9,774 bases of DNA from Euryarchaeota archaeon UBA556. GTDB taxonomy: Archaea > Thermoplasmatota > Poseidoniia > Poseidoniales > Thalassarchaeaceae. The DNA lies in NCBI GenBank assembly GCA_002494975.1, contig DADI01000084.1, forward strand, positions 1 to 9,774, written 5' to 3'. The translations under genes were made by a program, and so were the position numbers. The notes below the pieces were generated by a model. It worked only from the letters and a program-made list of their open reading frames with translations, made no database searches and was not told the DNA's origin. Below, piece after piece: positions 1 to 5,008 of the stretch. Every line of letters starts with the position of its first letter. Within the stretch, counting starts at the first letter, position 1.

Positions 1-306
1 AGTCAAGTTTTTACTGCTGTTTCTGAAATAGTCATTGATAATGTTGAAGATTTTGAGAAATTTGAACCCTTTGATACTATCGAAAATAATTTGGGGATGA
101 ATCCTTATAAAACTATAATTGATGAGGTGGCGACTCCTGGTGGAACAACTGCTGCCGGAATAGAAGTTATGGAAGGATTGAATCCGTTGTTTGAAGTTGT
201 CTCAAGTCTAGACGGATCCTCAAAAAATTTAAAAGAAATTATTCATGATGCACTAAATGAGGCTCATAATAAAGCCAAACAAATTTCAGAAGATGGATTG
301 AATTAA
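1..306 (+). CDS. Pyrroline-5-carboxylate reductase-like C-terminal domain (5'-partial)
   Basis: The frame is open from base 1 to the TAA at 304-306, so this is the last 101 residues of a longer gene starting outside the window. The TTG and ATG near 91-97 are internal. The segment VATPGGTTAAGIEVMEG, followed by a helix ending HNKAKQIS, matches the dimerisation domain of pyrroline-5-carboxylate reductase (ProC), where the (S/T)PGGTT stretch helps bind substrate and the last helix is part of the dimer interface. ProC makes L-proline from pyrroline-5-carboxylate using NAD(P)H. The loop after EVMEG is about 12 residues longer than I expect for ProC. The Rossmann domain is not visible, so activity cannot be judged, and a related 6-phosphogluconate dehydrogenase-fold reductase is possible. 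If the window is viral, this would be an auxiliary metabolic gene. An AATTAA-rich spacer and the next gene follow directly. Confidence 0.55.
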   Translation, partial: SQVFTAVSEIVIDNVEDFEKFEPFDTIENNLGMNPYKTIIDEVATPGGTTAAGIEVMEGLNPLFEVVSSLDGSSKNLKEIIHDALNEAHNKAKQISEDGLN

Positions 307-334
307 ATTAAATTAAATAAATGAGGGAAAACTC

Positions 335-907
335 ATGAATCGTCTGAACAAACAATTTAAAATTTGTTCTCGAGACAATTGTTCTAGAGAGATCATAAAT
401 ATTGCACCCCATAGAATGAGCCAACCATTTTTTACTGAGCATTGTTCACTTTACTGCTGGAAATCAGATTGTGAAACCCATCAATCTGAATCCACTAAGA
501 AAAATCCTCCTATACTTCACAATTGTGAATCGTGTGGATGTCCCTTTGAATTACGATATTCTAACCAATGGGCGAATCAGATATTTTGCAGTAAAAAGTG
601 TCAGCATAAAACTTATCGAGGCCCCAGAGTAAAACAATCAATAAAGATTCTACAATTTTTAAAAAATAAATATTTAATAAATCCAACAGATACGTCTGGT
701 TGGACTAGTGAAGAAATTGTTTTTCAAATAAATGCTGCCCATCCCGCCTTAACACTGACTGTGGGAGGAACTTCTCAAAAAATAAAAAGATATATTGCCA
801 GACAAATTATTATAGATGTAGATTCCGATGCCAAACCTAAGAAATATAGATTTAATCCTATTGCTATCAACACACCCTTAGAATCGTTGATACACGGAAA
901 GATATAA
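335..907 (+). CDS. Tandem Cys4 zinc-finger and winged-helix DNA-binding protein
   Basis: This 190-residue protein starts at ATG 335, 7 bases after an SD sequence GAGGG (323-327), and probably shares a transcript with the upstream reductase-like gene. It has two zinc-finger units of similar layout. The first is C11-x4-C16 with C37-x3-C41; the second is C64-x2-C67 with C85-x3-C89. Both second halves read (H/F)CSxxC, which suggests an internal duplication. Residues about 100-175 look like a winged helix: IKILQFLKNK, then a WTSEEIVFQI helix, a KIKRYIARQI helix and a strand pair ending KKYRF. This architecture suggests a sequence-specific DNA-binding protein, perhaps a viral transcription regulator. 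I do not recognise the family, and the function is inferred from fold cues only. The gene ends just before the promoter of the next unit, whose TATA box overlaps its stop codon. Confidence 0.7.
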   Translation: MNRLNKQFKICSRDNCSREIINIAPHRMSQPFFTEHCSLYCWKSDCETHQSESTKKNPPILHNCESCGCPFELRYSNQWANQIFCSKKCQHKTYRGPRVKQSIKILQFLKNKYLINPTDTSGWTSEEIVFQINAAHPALTLTVGGTSQKIKRYIARQIIIDVDSDAKPKKYRFNPIAINTPLESLIHGKI

Positions 908-918
908 ATAGGTAGTAG
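904..918 (+). promoter_or_regulatory. Archaeal promoter, extended TATA box (ATAAATAG + GTAGTAG)
   Basis: The TATA box ATAAATAG (904-911) is followed directly by GTAGTAG. The box centre lies about 27 bases before ATG 935, so transcription should start at or next to the start codon and give a leaderless mRNA. No SD precedes that ATG. The box overlaps the last codons and stop of the upstream gene. This is one member of a recurring motif in the window. Confidence 0.75.
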
Positions 919-934
919 TTGTCTAGGGTATAAC

Positions 935-1258
935 ATGGTAAGACGAAGATACACACCATTCGATATATATGGCCGCCCTTTCAAGTCAGTAGACATGACT
1001 GAAATAATGAAGGAAATGAATGAGATATTCAATCATTTACTATCAGATGATACTACTGCTGAGGCAATGTCAAACTTGTCTAAGGATCAAGAAATTGGAA
1101 TTGGTTTAAAGAAAGATACACTAAAATCTACTGTAGAAAGAAATGGTAGAAAATACGAAATCATCATTAGCGATATAACTGAAGATAAGCCCGATGAAAT
1201 TACTAGTTTCAATTGGGAAACAAAGGATTTTGGATCTCACGAAGATTTGACTGAGTAG
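935..1258 (+). CDS. Hypothetical protein, 107 aa, acidic C-terminus
   Basis: I do not recognise this protein. It starts at ATG 935, placed about 27 bases after a TATA box and without an SD, so it is probably leaderless and the first gene of its transcription unit. The N-terminus is basic (MVRRRY) and proline/aromatic-rich, followed by a helix around MTEIMKEMNEIFNHLL. The second half reads as beta strands (RKYEIIISDI) and ends with an acidic tail (HEDLTE). It has no membrane segment, signal peptide or cysteine cluster. A small two-helix membrane protein follows 28 bases later. Confidence 0.75.
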   Translation: MVRRRYTPFDIYGRPFKSVDMTEIMKEMNEIFNHLLSDDTTAEAMSNLSKDQEIGIGLKKDTLKSTVERNGRKYEIIISDITEDKPDEITSFNWETKDFGSHEDLTE

Positions 1259-1286
1259 GAAAATCTAATTAAATTAGTGATTCTTC

Positions 1287-1529
1287 ATGGGTATAATTTC
1301 TGACTATATGAAATATGAAGTAGAGCAGACTAAATATTCACTTTGGAATATTATTCGCTATCCTCTTTGGAGCCTCTTGAATGTATTCGCTTTCTTCTTG
1401 TTTATTGTTCCTTGGCAACTGTATCGCTATGATATTTTGACTACTGTTGAAGCAGTCGGAGTTAATTTATTGATTCCAATTCTATTATCTACTTTTGTAT
1501 TCTTTTGGCCAGACAAGTCACCATATTAG
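1287..1529 (+). CDS. Small two-helix membrane protein, 80 aa
   Basis: Two hydrophobic segments are clear: residues about 27-43 (rich in L, F and V, ending at a PW pair) and about 57-74 (ending FFWP). They are joined by a short loop containing YRYD. The first 25 residues are polar and amphipathic (KYEVEQTKYSLW), and the protein ends soon after the second helix with DKSPY. It is therefore an integral membrane protein with both ends probably on the same side. There is no convincing SD before ATG 1287. The upstream AT-rich stretch CTAATTAAATTAG (1264-1276) lies too close for a standard TATA box, so expression is probably from the promoter at 904. I cannot assign a function. Holin-like or virion membrane roles are possible, but nothing shows them. 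Confidence 0.7.
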   Translation: MGIISDYMKYEVEQTKYSLWNIIRYPLWSLLNVFAFFLFIVPWQLYRYDILTTVEAVGVNLLIPILLSTFVFFWPDKSPY

Positions 1530-1581
1530 ATTAATTTACTCAGTATTTCATTTTCGCCGCTACCGGCATAAAGTGCTTCTA

Positions 1582-1595
1582 TTAAATACCTAGTC
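1582..1595 (+). promoter_or_regulatory. Archaeal promoter, TTAAATAC + CTAGTC
   Basis: The TATA box TTAAATAC (1582-1589) is followed by CTAGTCTTT. This matches the 6683 promoter (TTAAATAG, GTAGTCTTC) at nearly every position. Its centre is about 24-25 bases before ATG 1610 but only 15-16 before ATG 1601, so it favours 1610 as the leaderless start of the glycosyltransferase. Confidence 0.65.
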
Positions 1596-1609
1596 TTTAT
1601 ATGAAAACT

Positions 1610-2488
1610 ATGAACGTTCATAGCCCACACAGTTCTATGAAACATTTGGATCGAGTTCATATAATTATGCCTATTCATAATGTTCCCTATGATTCTTTTA
1701 AGCGAGCGATTCAATCAGTTATGCGTCAATCATTTAGAAAATGGAGATTGACTATTATCGAATCCGAAGAATCTGTAGCCTTAAGTTCAGTTCGAAAAGA
1801 ATATGCAACCGATGCTAGCATTGAAGATTCTAGAATAGTTTATAAAGTTCAAAAAAGACCTGGAGTTTCTGCAGCCCGAAATGAAGCCATAGCAGAAGAA
1901 AACACACCTCTGATCGCGTTCCTAGATGGAGATGATTGGTGGGAACCACAATATTTAGAAATTATGGCTGGATCCGCTTTTGCGAAACCAAACACAGATA
2001 TGTTTTTCTGCCGAGCAGTCTATCAAAACATTGTAGTGTCTCAAATTACTGGTGCAAATGATGTGCATATACTTCCTTTTGAAGAATATGAAGATATAGA
2101 ATATGTTCACGAAGATCTAATGCATTATTATTTTATGACGACACCTGTTTATCCTTCTGGATTAGTTGTTCGAAGAGAGGCAATGGAGCAAGTAGGAAAT
2201 TTTGATGAAACTTTAAATCGTGTAGAAGATGTAGATCTTTTAATGAAATTAACTATGCCAGATTTTGAAACCGGTATCGCTAGAAAAATTCTATATTTGC
2301 CATATGATCTCATGTTCAGAGATATGTCTAAAGAAGATACTAAAGTTCCGGCCTGGAATACTCCAGAAGAGTTTCAAGATATTTTAGTTTCTCGTTATCC
2401 ACTTCCGTGGCCTCATTCTAAACCCGAACATATTTCAGAGATAGAGTGGAGTTGTATCCTAGATTTAACCGCCAACTTAAGGTCTTGA
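1610..2488 (+). CDS. Family 2 (GT-A fold) glycosyltransferase
   Basis: This enzyme should transfer a sugar from a nucleotide-sugar donor to an acceptor such as a glycan or protein. The GT2 signatures are in order: the first strand IIMPIHN (18-24, counting from 1610), an IQSVMRQSF helix with the WRLTIIESE strand, GVSAARN (85-91), the metal-binding DxD as FLDGDDWW with D106 and D108, and the catalytic-region acidic pair in RVEDVDLLMKL (E206, D207). The 292-residue length suits a complete single-domain GT2, and there is no membrane segment, so it is probably cytoplasmic. Three in-frame ATGs exist, at 1601, 1610 and 1637. I chose 1610 from the TATA-box spacing, as there is no SD; the fold begins only after 1637. 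It appears to be a single-gene unit with its own promoter. Viral GT2 enzymes may modify virion glycoproteins or the host surface, but the substrate cannot be read here. Confidence 0.9.
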   Translation: MNVHSPHSSMKHLDRVHIIMPIHNVPYDSFKRAIQSVMRQSFRKWRLTIIESEESVALSSVRKEYATDASIEDSRIVYKVQKRPGVSAARNEAIAEENTPLIAFLDGDDWWEPQYLEIMAGSAFAKPNTDMFFCRAVYQNIVVSQITGANDVHILPFEEYEDIEYVHEDLMHYYFMTTPVYPSGLVVRREAMEQVGNFDETLNRVEDVDLLMKLTMPDFETGIARKILYLPYDLMFRDMSKEDTKVPAWNTPEEFQDILVSRYPLPWPHSKPEHISEIEWSCILDLTANLRS

Positions 2489-2510
2489 ATACACAAGAGC
2501 AACCCTAGGG

Positions 2511-2528
2511 CAAAGTATATATACTTGG
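2511..2528 (+). promoter_or_regulatory. TATA box inside an 18-bp dyad (promoter of the 2546-4285 operon)
   Basis: TATATATA (2516-2523) is centred about 26 bases before ATG 2546. It lies at the centre of an inverted repeat, CAAAGTATATATACTTGG, with 8 of 9 base pairs matching and a perfect 12-bp core (2514-2525). CCCTAGGG, another palindrome, sits just upstream (2503-2510). The GTAGT extension of other promoters here is absent. A dyad on the TATA box could be a repressor site, but it may only reflect the alternating TA run. Confidence 0.55.
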
Positions 2529-2545
2529 TTTTCCCTGATATGTTT

Positions 2546-3028
2546 ATGGGACTATGGCTACACGCAGATTCGCTAGACGACATTGAGATAACTTTGGATG
2601 GAGATCCCATAGATGATTCTTTTGTTGCCTATGAACTAACAAATATTCATTCTACTGAAGAAGTAGAATTCATGTCTATGGCTAAGAAAATAGTTATTGA
2701 CGCAGACTATGATTTATTGTTTTCTTTATTCGGTTCACCGAATGTAAACACATCACCCACACTATTAGATTCCAATGTAGAATGGGATTTGAAAGTTAGA
2801 GCCTATGCGGGCAGAGAAGGTTGGGAGGATGTAAAGGAGAAGTCAATGAAAGAGTATGTATTTGATCCAGATATAGACAGCGAAAATTATACTATCAGGA
2901 TTTATGATGGTGATGCTAGTGATTCAGATAATTTTAGATCAAATACTCGATGGAATGTTGCTAGTGAGATTTCTCCTATCGTTTTAGAAGAAGATATGGA
3001 AAATATTTTAACAGGACAGAGGAGATGA
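2546..3028 (+). CDS. Hypothetical acidic protein, 160 aa
   Basis: I do not recognise this protein. It is strongly acidic, with runs such as DSLDDIEI, DGDPIDD, DPDIDSE and DGDASDSD, and appears mostly beta-rich (KKIVIDADYDLLFSLF, EWDLKVRAYAG, YTIRIYDG). It ends NILTGQRR. There is no cysteine cluster or membrane segment. The frame also has a TTG at 2525 and ATGs at 2540 and 2546. TTG 2525 lies right beside the TATA box and cannot be the start. Box-to-start spacing of about 26 bases fits ATG 2546, with ATG 2540 second best. It is the first gene of a tight five-gene operon, ending 4 bases before the DUF3846 gene, with that gene's SD inside its last codons. Confidence 0.75.
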   Translation: MGLWLHADSLDDIEITLDGDPIDDSFVAYELTNIHSTEEVEFMSMAKKIVIDADYDLLFSLFGSPNVNTSPTLLDSNVEWDLKVRAYAGREGWEDVKEKSMKEYVFDPDIDSENYTIRIYDGDASDSDNFRSNTRWNVASEISPIVLEEDMENILTGQRR

Positions 3029-3032
3029 TTAA

Positions 3033-3326
3033 ATGGCTTATTTATTAAAAGTAGATGGAACAATGGAATATATGGGGCAAAACCCTCCACTTAAATTACT
3101 ACAGAAGGCTGTTGGTGGTTGGATAGAACCTGTTATGATGGCCGATGGTGATACTATGTATTGTAATGAAGAAGGTAAAATAATGGGATTACCACCCAAC
3201 CCTGCCGCAAACAAACTTATTAGTTTTGCCTATGACTACATAGTAGGAGATGTGGTCGTTATGAGTGATGATATGCCACCTAACCCAACGAATGAGAATT
3301 TATTAAAAACAGGTGATGATGAATGA
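3033..3326 (+). CDS. DUF3846 family protein
   Basis: The 97-residue sequence matches the DUF3846 pattern: an N-terminal strand LLKVDGT (4-10), the VGGWIEPV block (27-34), the NEEGK turn (45-49), the NPAAN segment (56-60) and the IVGDVVVMSDD block (70-80). DUF3846 proteins are small and occur in phages, plasmids and mobile elements; I know of no established biochemical function. ATG 3033 follows a strong SD, GGAGATGATT (3021-3030), nearly identical to the ideal archaeal GGAGGTGATC. The gene overlaps the next one by 4 bases (ATGA, 3323-3326), so the two are probably translationally coupled. Confidence 0.85.
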   Translation: MAYLLKVDGTMEYMGQNPPLKLLQKAVGGWIEPVMMADGDTMYCNEEGKIMGLPPNPAANKLISFAYDYIVGDVVVMSDDMPPNPTNENLLKTGDDE

Positions 3327-3562
3327 AAGATAAACAAATGTTTAGAATAAATGAGGCCAGATTAGACTATCTAATGACACTATCTGGAGATGAATTAGTA
3401 GCCGAAATATGCCGTATGACAGATTCCGTAATATCTCATTTACAACTATTAGATAGGGTAATTATTTCTGGAGAAATAGACCAGCGTAAAGCACTACTAA
3501 CTTCTGAAGTAGATCTCAGAGCCAGTTTAGGTATTGAATTACTTCCTTATGGTTTCGAGTAA
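3323..3562 (+). CDS. Hypothetical helical protein, 79 aa
   Basis: I do not recognise this small protein. It starts at ATG 3323, overlapping the stop of the DUF3846 gene as ATGA, and has an SD AGGTGAT (3311-3317) inside that gene. It is predicted to be almost wholly alpha-helical (EARLDYLMTLSGDELVAEIC, then VISHLQLLDRVIISGEI), which suggests a helical hairpin or a small dimer or adaptor. There are no membrane segments, and its single cysteine makes metal binding unlikely. Tight coupling to the DUF3846 gene suggests the two products work in the same process. Confidence 0.75.
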   Translation: MKDKQMFRINEARLDYLMTLSGDELVAEICRMTDSVISHLQLLDRVIISGEIDQRKALLTSEVDLRASLGIELLPYGFE

Positions 3563-3577
3563 ATAGGGGCTGAATAA

Positions 3578-3727
3578 ATGAAATCGAATAATTCTATTCC
3601 CGCCGGTGAACCATGTCATTCATGCAACAATTATGTGCATGATTTGTCAATTCATCCGATTACTAACAAATTATCCTGTTTTCTTTGTATTAGCAAAATA
3701 GATCGATATTTAAGTATGGAGGACTAA
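3578..3727 (+). CDS. Zinc-ribbon miniprotein, 49 aa
   Basis: ATG 3578 to TAA 3725-3727 encodes 49 residues with two CxxC knuckles, C13-H-S-C16 and C34-F-L-C37, separated by 17 residues. This is the classic spacing of a four-cysteine zinc ribbon. A GGGG-containing SD (3566-3569) lies 8 bases upstream. The gene sits 15 bases after its upstream neighbour, and its last codons (SMED) hold the GGAGGA SD of the next gene, so it belongs to this operon. Such small ribbons usually bind nucleic acid or act as adaptors; the target is unknown. Confidence 0.75.
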   Translation: MKSNNSIPAGEPCHSCNNYVHDLSIHPITNKLSCFLCISKIDRYLSMED

Positions 3728-3730
3728 TTA

Positions 3731-4285
3731 ATGAATATTTTTGTTCTCGATGAGGATCCGGTGAAAGCCGCACTATCATTATGTAAAAAACACATCAATA
3801 AAATGTGTTTAGAATCAACACAAATGTTAGTAAGTGCGCTTCGATTTAATGGGGCACAAGATTCAGATCTTCCTTTAACTCAATCTGGAAAAGTTTGGAA
3901 AGGAGGTTATGCTAATCATCCTTGCACTCGTTGGACGCAAGAAAATATTTCTAATTGGTATTGGCTATGGTTGCACGGAACAACGCTAGCGGCCAGATAT
4001 CAAACTTATCATCCCGAATCTAGAGTTCACGCTTGCTATCCTGTTCTAATGGAATTGCACAAAATCATGGAAAAATTTATGCCAATTGGAAAGTTAACTA
4101 AATTTGCTCAAGCCATGCCAGATGAATATATGGTTTCTGAAAATCCCGTAATAAATTATCGCCATTATTATTCACACGGAAAAAAGTATATGAATTCTGG
4201 AAAGGGACCTCAGTGGCATAACTCTCATGAAATTCCTAGTTGGTTTCCTACTACTGATTGGGTGGCTCCACAGAACTCTAATTAA
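3731..4285 (+). CDS. Recurrent phage protein family of unknown function (MNIFVLDxDP type), 184 aa
   Basis: The N-terminus MNIFVLDEDPVKAA, then KKHINKMCLEST (19-30) and QMLVSALR, recalls a family common in tailed phages, including marine ones, that begins roughly MNIFxLDxDPxxAA and has a KHxxKMxxExxQ motif. The NHPCTRW block (62-68), NWYWLWLHG (75-83) and a later RVHACYPV segment also look family-specific. Clustered His, Asp, Glu, Trp and Asn residues suggest an enzyme, but I know of no demonstrated activity and assign none. The start is clear: SD GGAGGA (3718-3723) lies 7 bases before ATG 3731. It is the last gene of the 2546-4285 operon and is followed by a long AATTAA-type tract. Confidence 0.75.
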   Translation: MNIFVLDEDPVKAALSLCKKHINKMCLESTQMLVSALRFNGAQDSDLPLTQSGKVWKGGYANHPCTRWTQENISNWYWLWLHGTTLAARYQTYHPESRVHACYPVLMELHKIMEKFMPIGKLTKFAQAMPDEYMVSENPVINYRHYYSHGKKYMNSGKGPQWHNSHEIPSWFPTTDWVAPQNSN

Positions 4286-4290
4286 TTTTA

Positions 4291-4306
4291 ATTAATTTAA
4301 ATTAAT
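4291..4306. repeat. 16-bp perfect AT palindrome
   Basis: ATTAATTTAAATTAAT reads identically on both strands. It lies between the stop at 4285 and the TATA box at 4309, within a run of AATTAA-type units (about 4279-4306). Similar units follow genes at 307-320, 1266-1276 and 4602-4615. It could mark a 3' end, be a regulator site or simply be AT-rich spacer; its position directly upstream of a promoter is the main reason to list it. Confidence 0.4.
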
Positions 4307-4308
4307 CT

Positions 4309-4320
4309 TTAAATAGTAGT
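4309..4320 (+). promoter_or_regulatory. Archaeal promoter, TTAAATAG + TAGT
   Basis: The TATA box TTAAATAG (4309-4316) is followed by TAGT. Its centre is about 28 bases before ATG 4341, and no SD precedes that ATG, so the transcript should be leaderless. It lacks one G of the common GGTAGT extension. Confidence 0.75.
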
Positions 4321-4340
4321 TAACTCTATCAATAGATTGT

Positions 4341-4604
4341 ATGGCTAGCCTTCCAGAACAATTTTATCAAACCGAGAAAAAACCTTTGCACCTTGCGGGT
4401 TATACTCTAGCACTAGGATTAATAATCGTGGGAGTAGCAGAAACAGTTCATGGAATTTACTATCGAATTGTAAATAAGAGTGGTAGCATTGCCAGCCTTT
4501 TATTAGGTCCGGAAACTTTAATTGCAGGTGCCGGAGTTGCTTATCTTTATCTTAGACAAGCCGGAGTAGTTGGCAGTGTTAAAGATTTAAAATCCGGTTA
4601 TTAA
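4341..4604 (+). CDS. Two-helix membrane protein, 87 aa
   Basis: Residues about 16-41 form one hydrophobic segment (LAGYTLALGLIIVGVAETV core) and about 48-71 a second, glycine/alanine-rich one (SIASLLLGPETLIAGAGVA). The N-terminus is short and polar (PEQFYQTEKK) and the C-terminus short and basic (VKDLKSGY). This is a small integral membrane protein, probably with both ends in the cytoplasm. It is the leaderless first gene of a unit holding two more tiny membrane proteins. The cluster could serve lysis, envelope interaction or an internal virion membrane; the sequence does not decide. Confidence 0.75.
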   Translation: MASLPEQFYQTEKKPLHLAGYTLALGLIIVGVAETVHGIYYRIVNKSGSIASLLLGPETLIAGAGVAYLYLRQAGVVGSVKDLKSGY

Positions 4605-4663
4605 TTAAATTAAAATTCCTTTAAGGTTATTTCATACAGAATGATCTAACAGAGGAAAAATAA

Positions 4664-4771
4664 ATGAATCATTTATTGAAGAATATGAGGGATTTATTAA
4701 ACACATTAATAATTATTTTCGTTTCAGCAGGAACTGCGATTCTAATTAGTCTCGGTAAAGGATTATACTGA
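4664..4771 (+). CDS. Single-pass membrane miniprotein, 35 aa
   Basis: ATG 4664 to TGA 4769-4771 encodes 35 residues. A basic, amphipathic start (MNHLLKNMRDLL) is followed by one hydrophobic segment, TLIIIFVSAGTAILISL, and a short GKGLY tail. An SD AGAGG (4651-4655) lies 8 bases upstream. TTTAAGG at 4620-4626 could also act as a weak TATA box. The gene ends 10 bases before another miniprotein gene of the same kind. A function cannot be assigned; the small size lowers confidence, but the SD and neighbouring gene support it. Confidence 0.55.
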   Translation: MNHLLKNMRDLLNTLIIIFVSAGTAILISLGKGLY

Positions 4772-4781
4772 TGGTGAATAA

Positions 4782-4904
4782 ATGATAGTAAATGATTGGA
4801 ACTTGGTAGACACCGTTCCAGTAGTTTTACTAATAGGAATTTTCACCTGGATATTCGGAATGTTTGTTATCGAGGCCATCCACAATAAGATAAATTCTAG
4901 ATAA
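4782..4904 (+). CDS. Single-pass membrane miniprotein, 40 aa
   Basis: ATG 4782 to TAA 4902-4904 encodes 40 residues: an acidic N-terminus (MIVNDWNLVD), a hydrophobic segment VPVVLLIGIFTWIFGMFVI, and a short polar, basic end (HNKINSR). By the positive-inside rule the C-terminus should face the cytoplasm. An SD-like GGTGA (4773-4777) overlaps the previous gene's end and lies close to the start. With its 35-residue neighbour it looks like a pair of small single-pass proteins of possibly opposite orientation. No family is recognised. Confidence 0.55.
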   Translation: MIVNDWNLVDTVPVVLLIGIFTWIFGMFVIEAIHNKINSR

Positions 4905-4905
4905 A

Positions 4906-4929
4906 TTATTCTTTTTCTGCTTCTTCTCC
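4906..4929 (+). terminator. Possible pyrimidine-tract terminator
   Basis: Just after the stop at 4904 the plus strand is almost all pyrimidine, with a CTTTTTC run (4911-4916) and TTCTTCTCC (4921-4929). Archaeal terminators are often U-rich tracts without strong hairpins, so this could end the 4341-4904 unit. The same bases also read as an acidic C-terminus on the minus strand (see findings), which weakens the call. Confidence 0.3.
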
Positions 4930-4958
4930 AGAAGTATCAAATAGTTCATAGTTAGTCT

Positions 4959-5006
4959 CTATAATAATTGGGGCGTGAACACATGAGTAAAAATTTGGAG
5001 TTGATT
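4959..5006 (+). promoter_or_regulatory. TATA box and strong SD controlling a TTG start
   Basis: CTATAATAA (4959-4967) is a TATA candidate lacking the GTAGT extension; initiation would fall near 4989. GGAGTTGATT (4997-5006) matches the ideal archaeal SD GGAGGTGATC at 8 of 10 positions and sits 2 bases before TTG 5009 (8 bases from the GGAG core). The short leader with an SD contrasts with the leaderless units elsewhere. The SD fixes the non-ATG start of the 5' nuclease gene. Confidence 0.55.
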
Positions 5007-5008
5007 AA

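Noticed and set aside
775..1032. Minus-strand open frame of 85 codons
   Set aside because: It lies antisense to the ends of two well-supported plus-strand genes and covers the 904 promoter; its hydrophobic composition is typical of antisense to AT-rich acidic genes.
2413..2610. Minus-strand open frame of 65 codons
   Set aside because: Antisense to the glycosyltransferase end and the start of the 2546 gene, with no promoter or SD.
2902..3090. Minus-strand open frame of 62 codons
   Set aside because: Antisense to the acidic protein and the DUF3846 gene, with no supporting signals.
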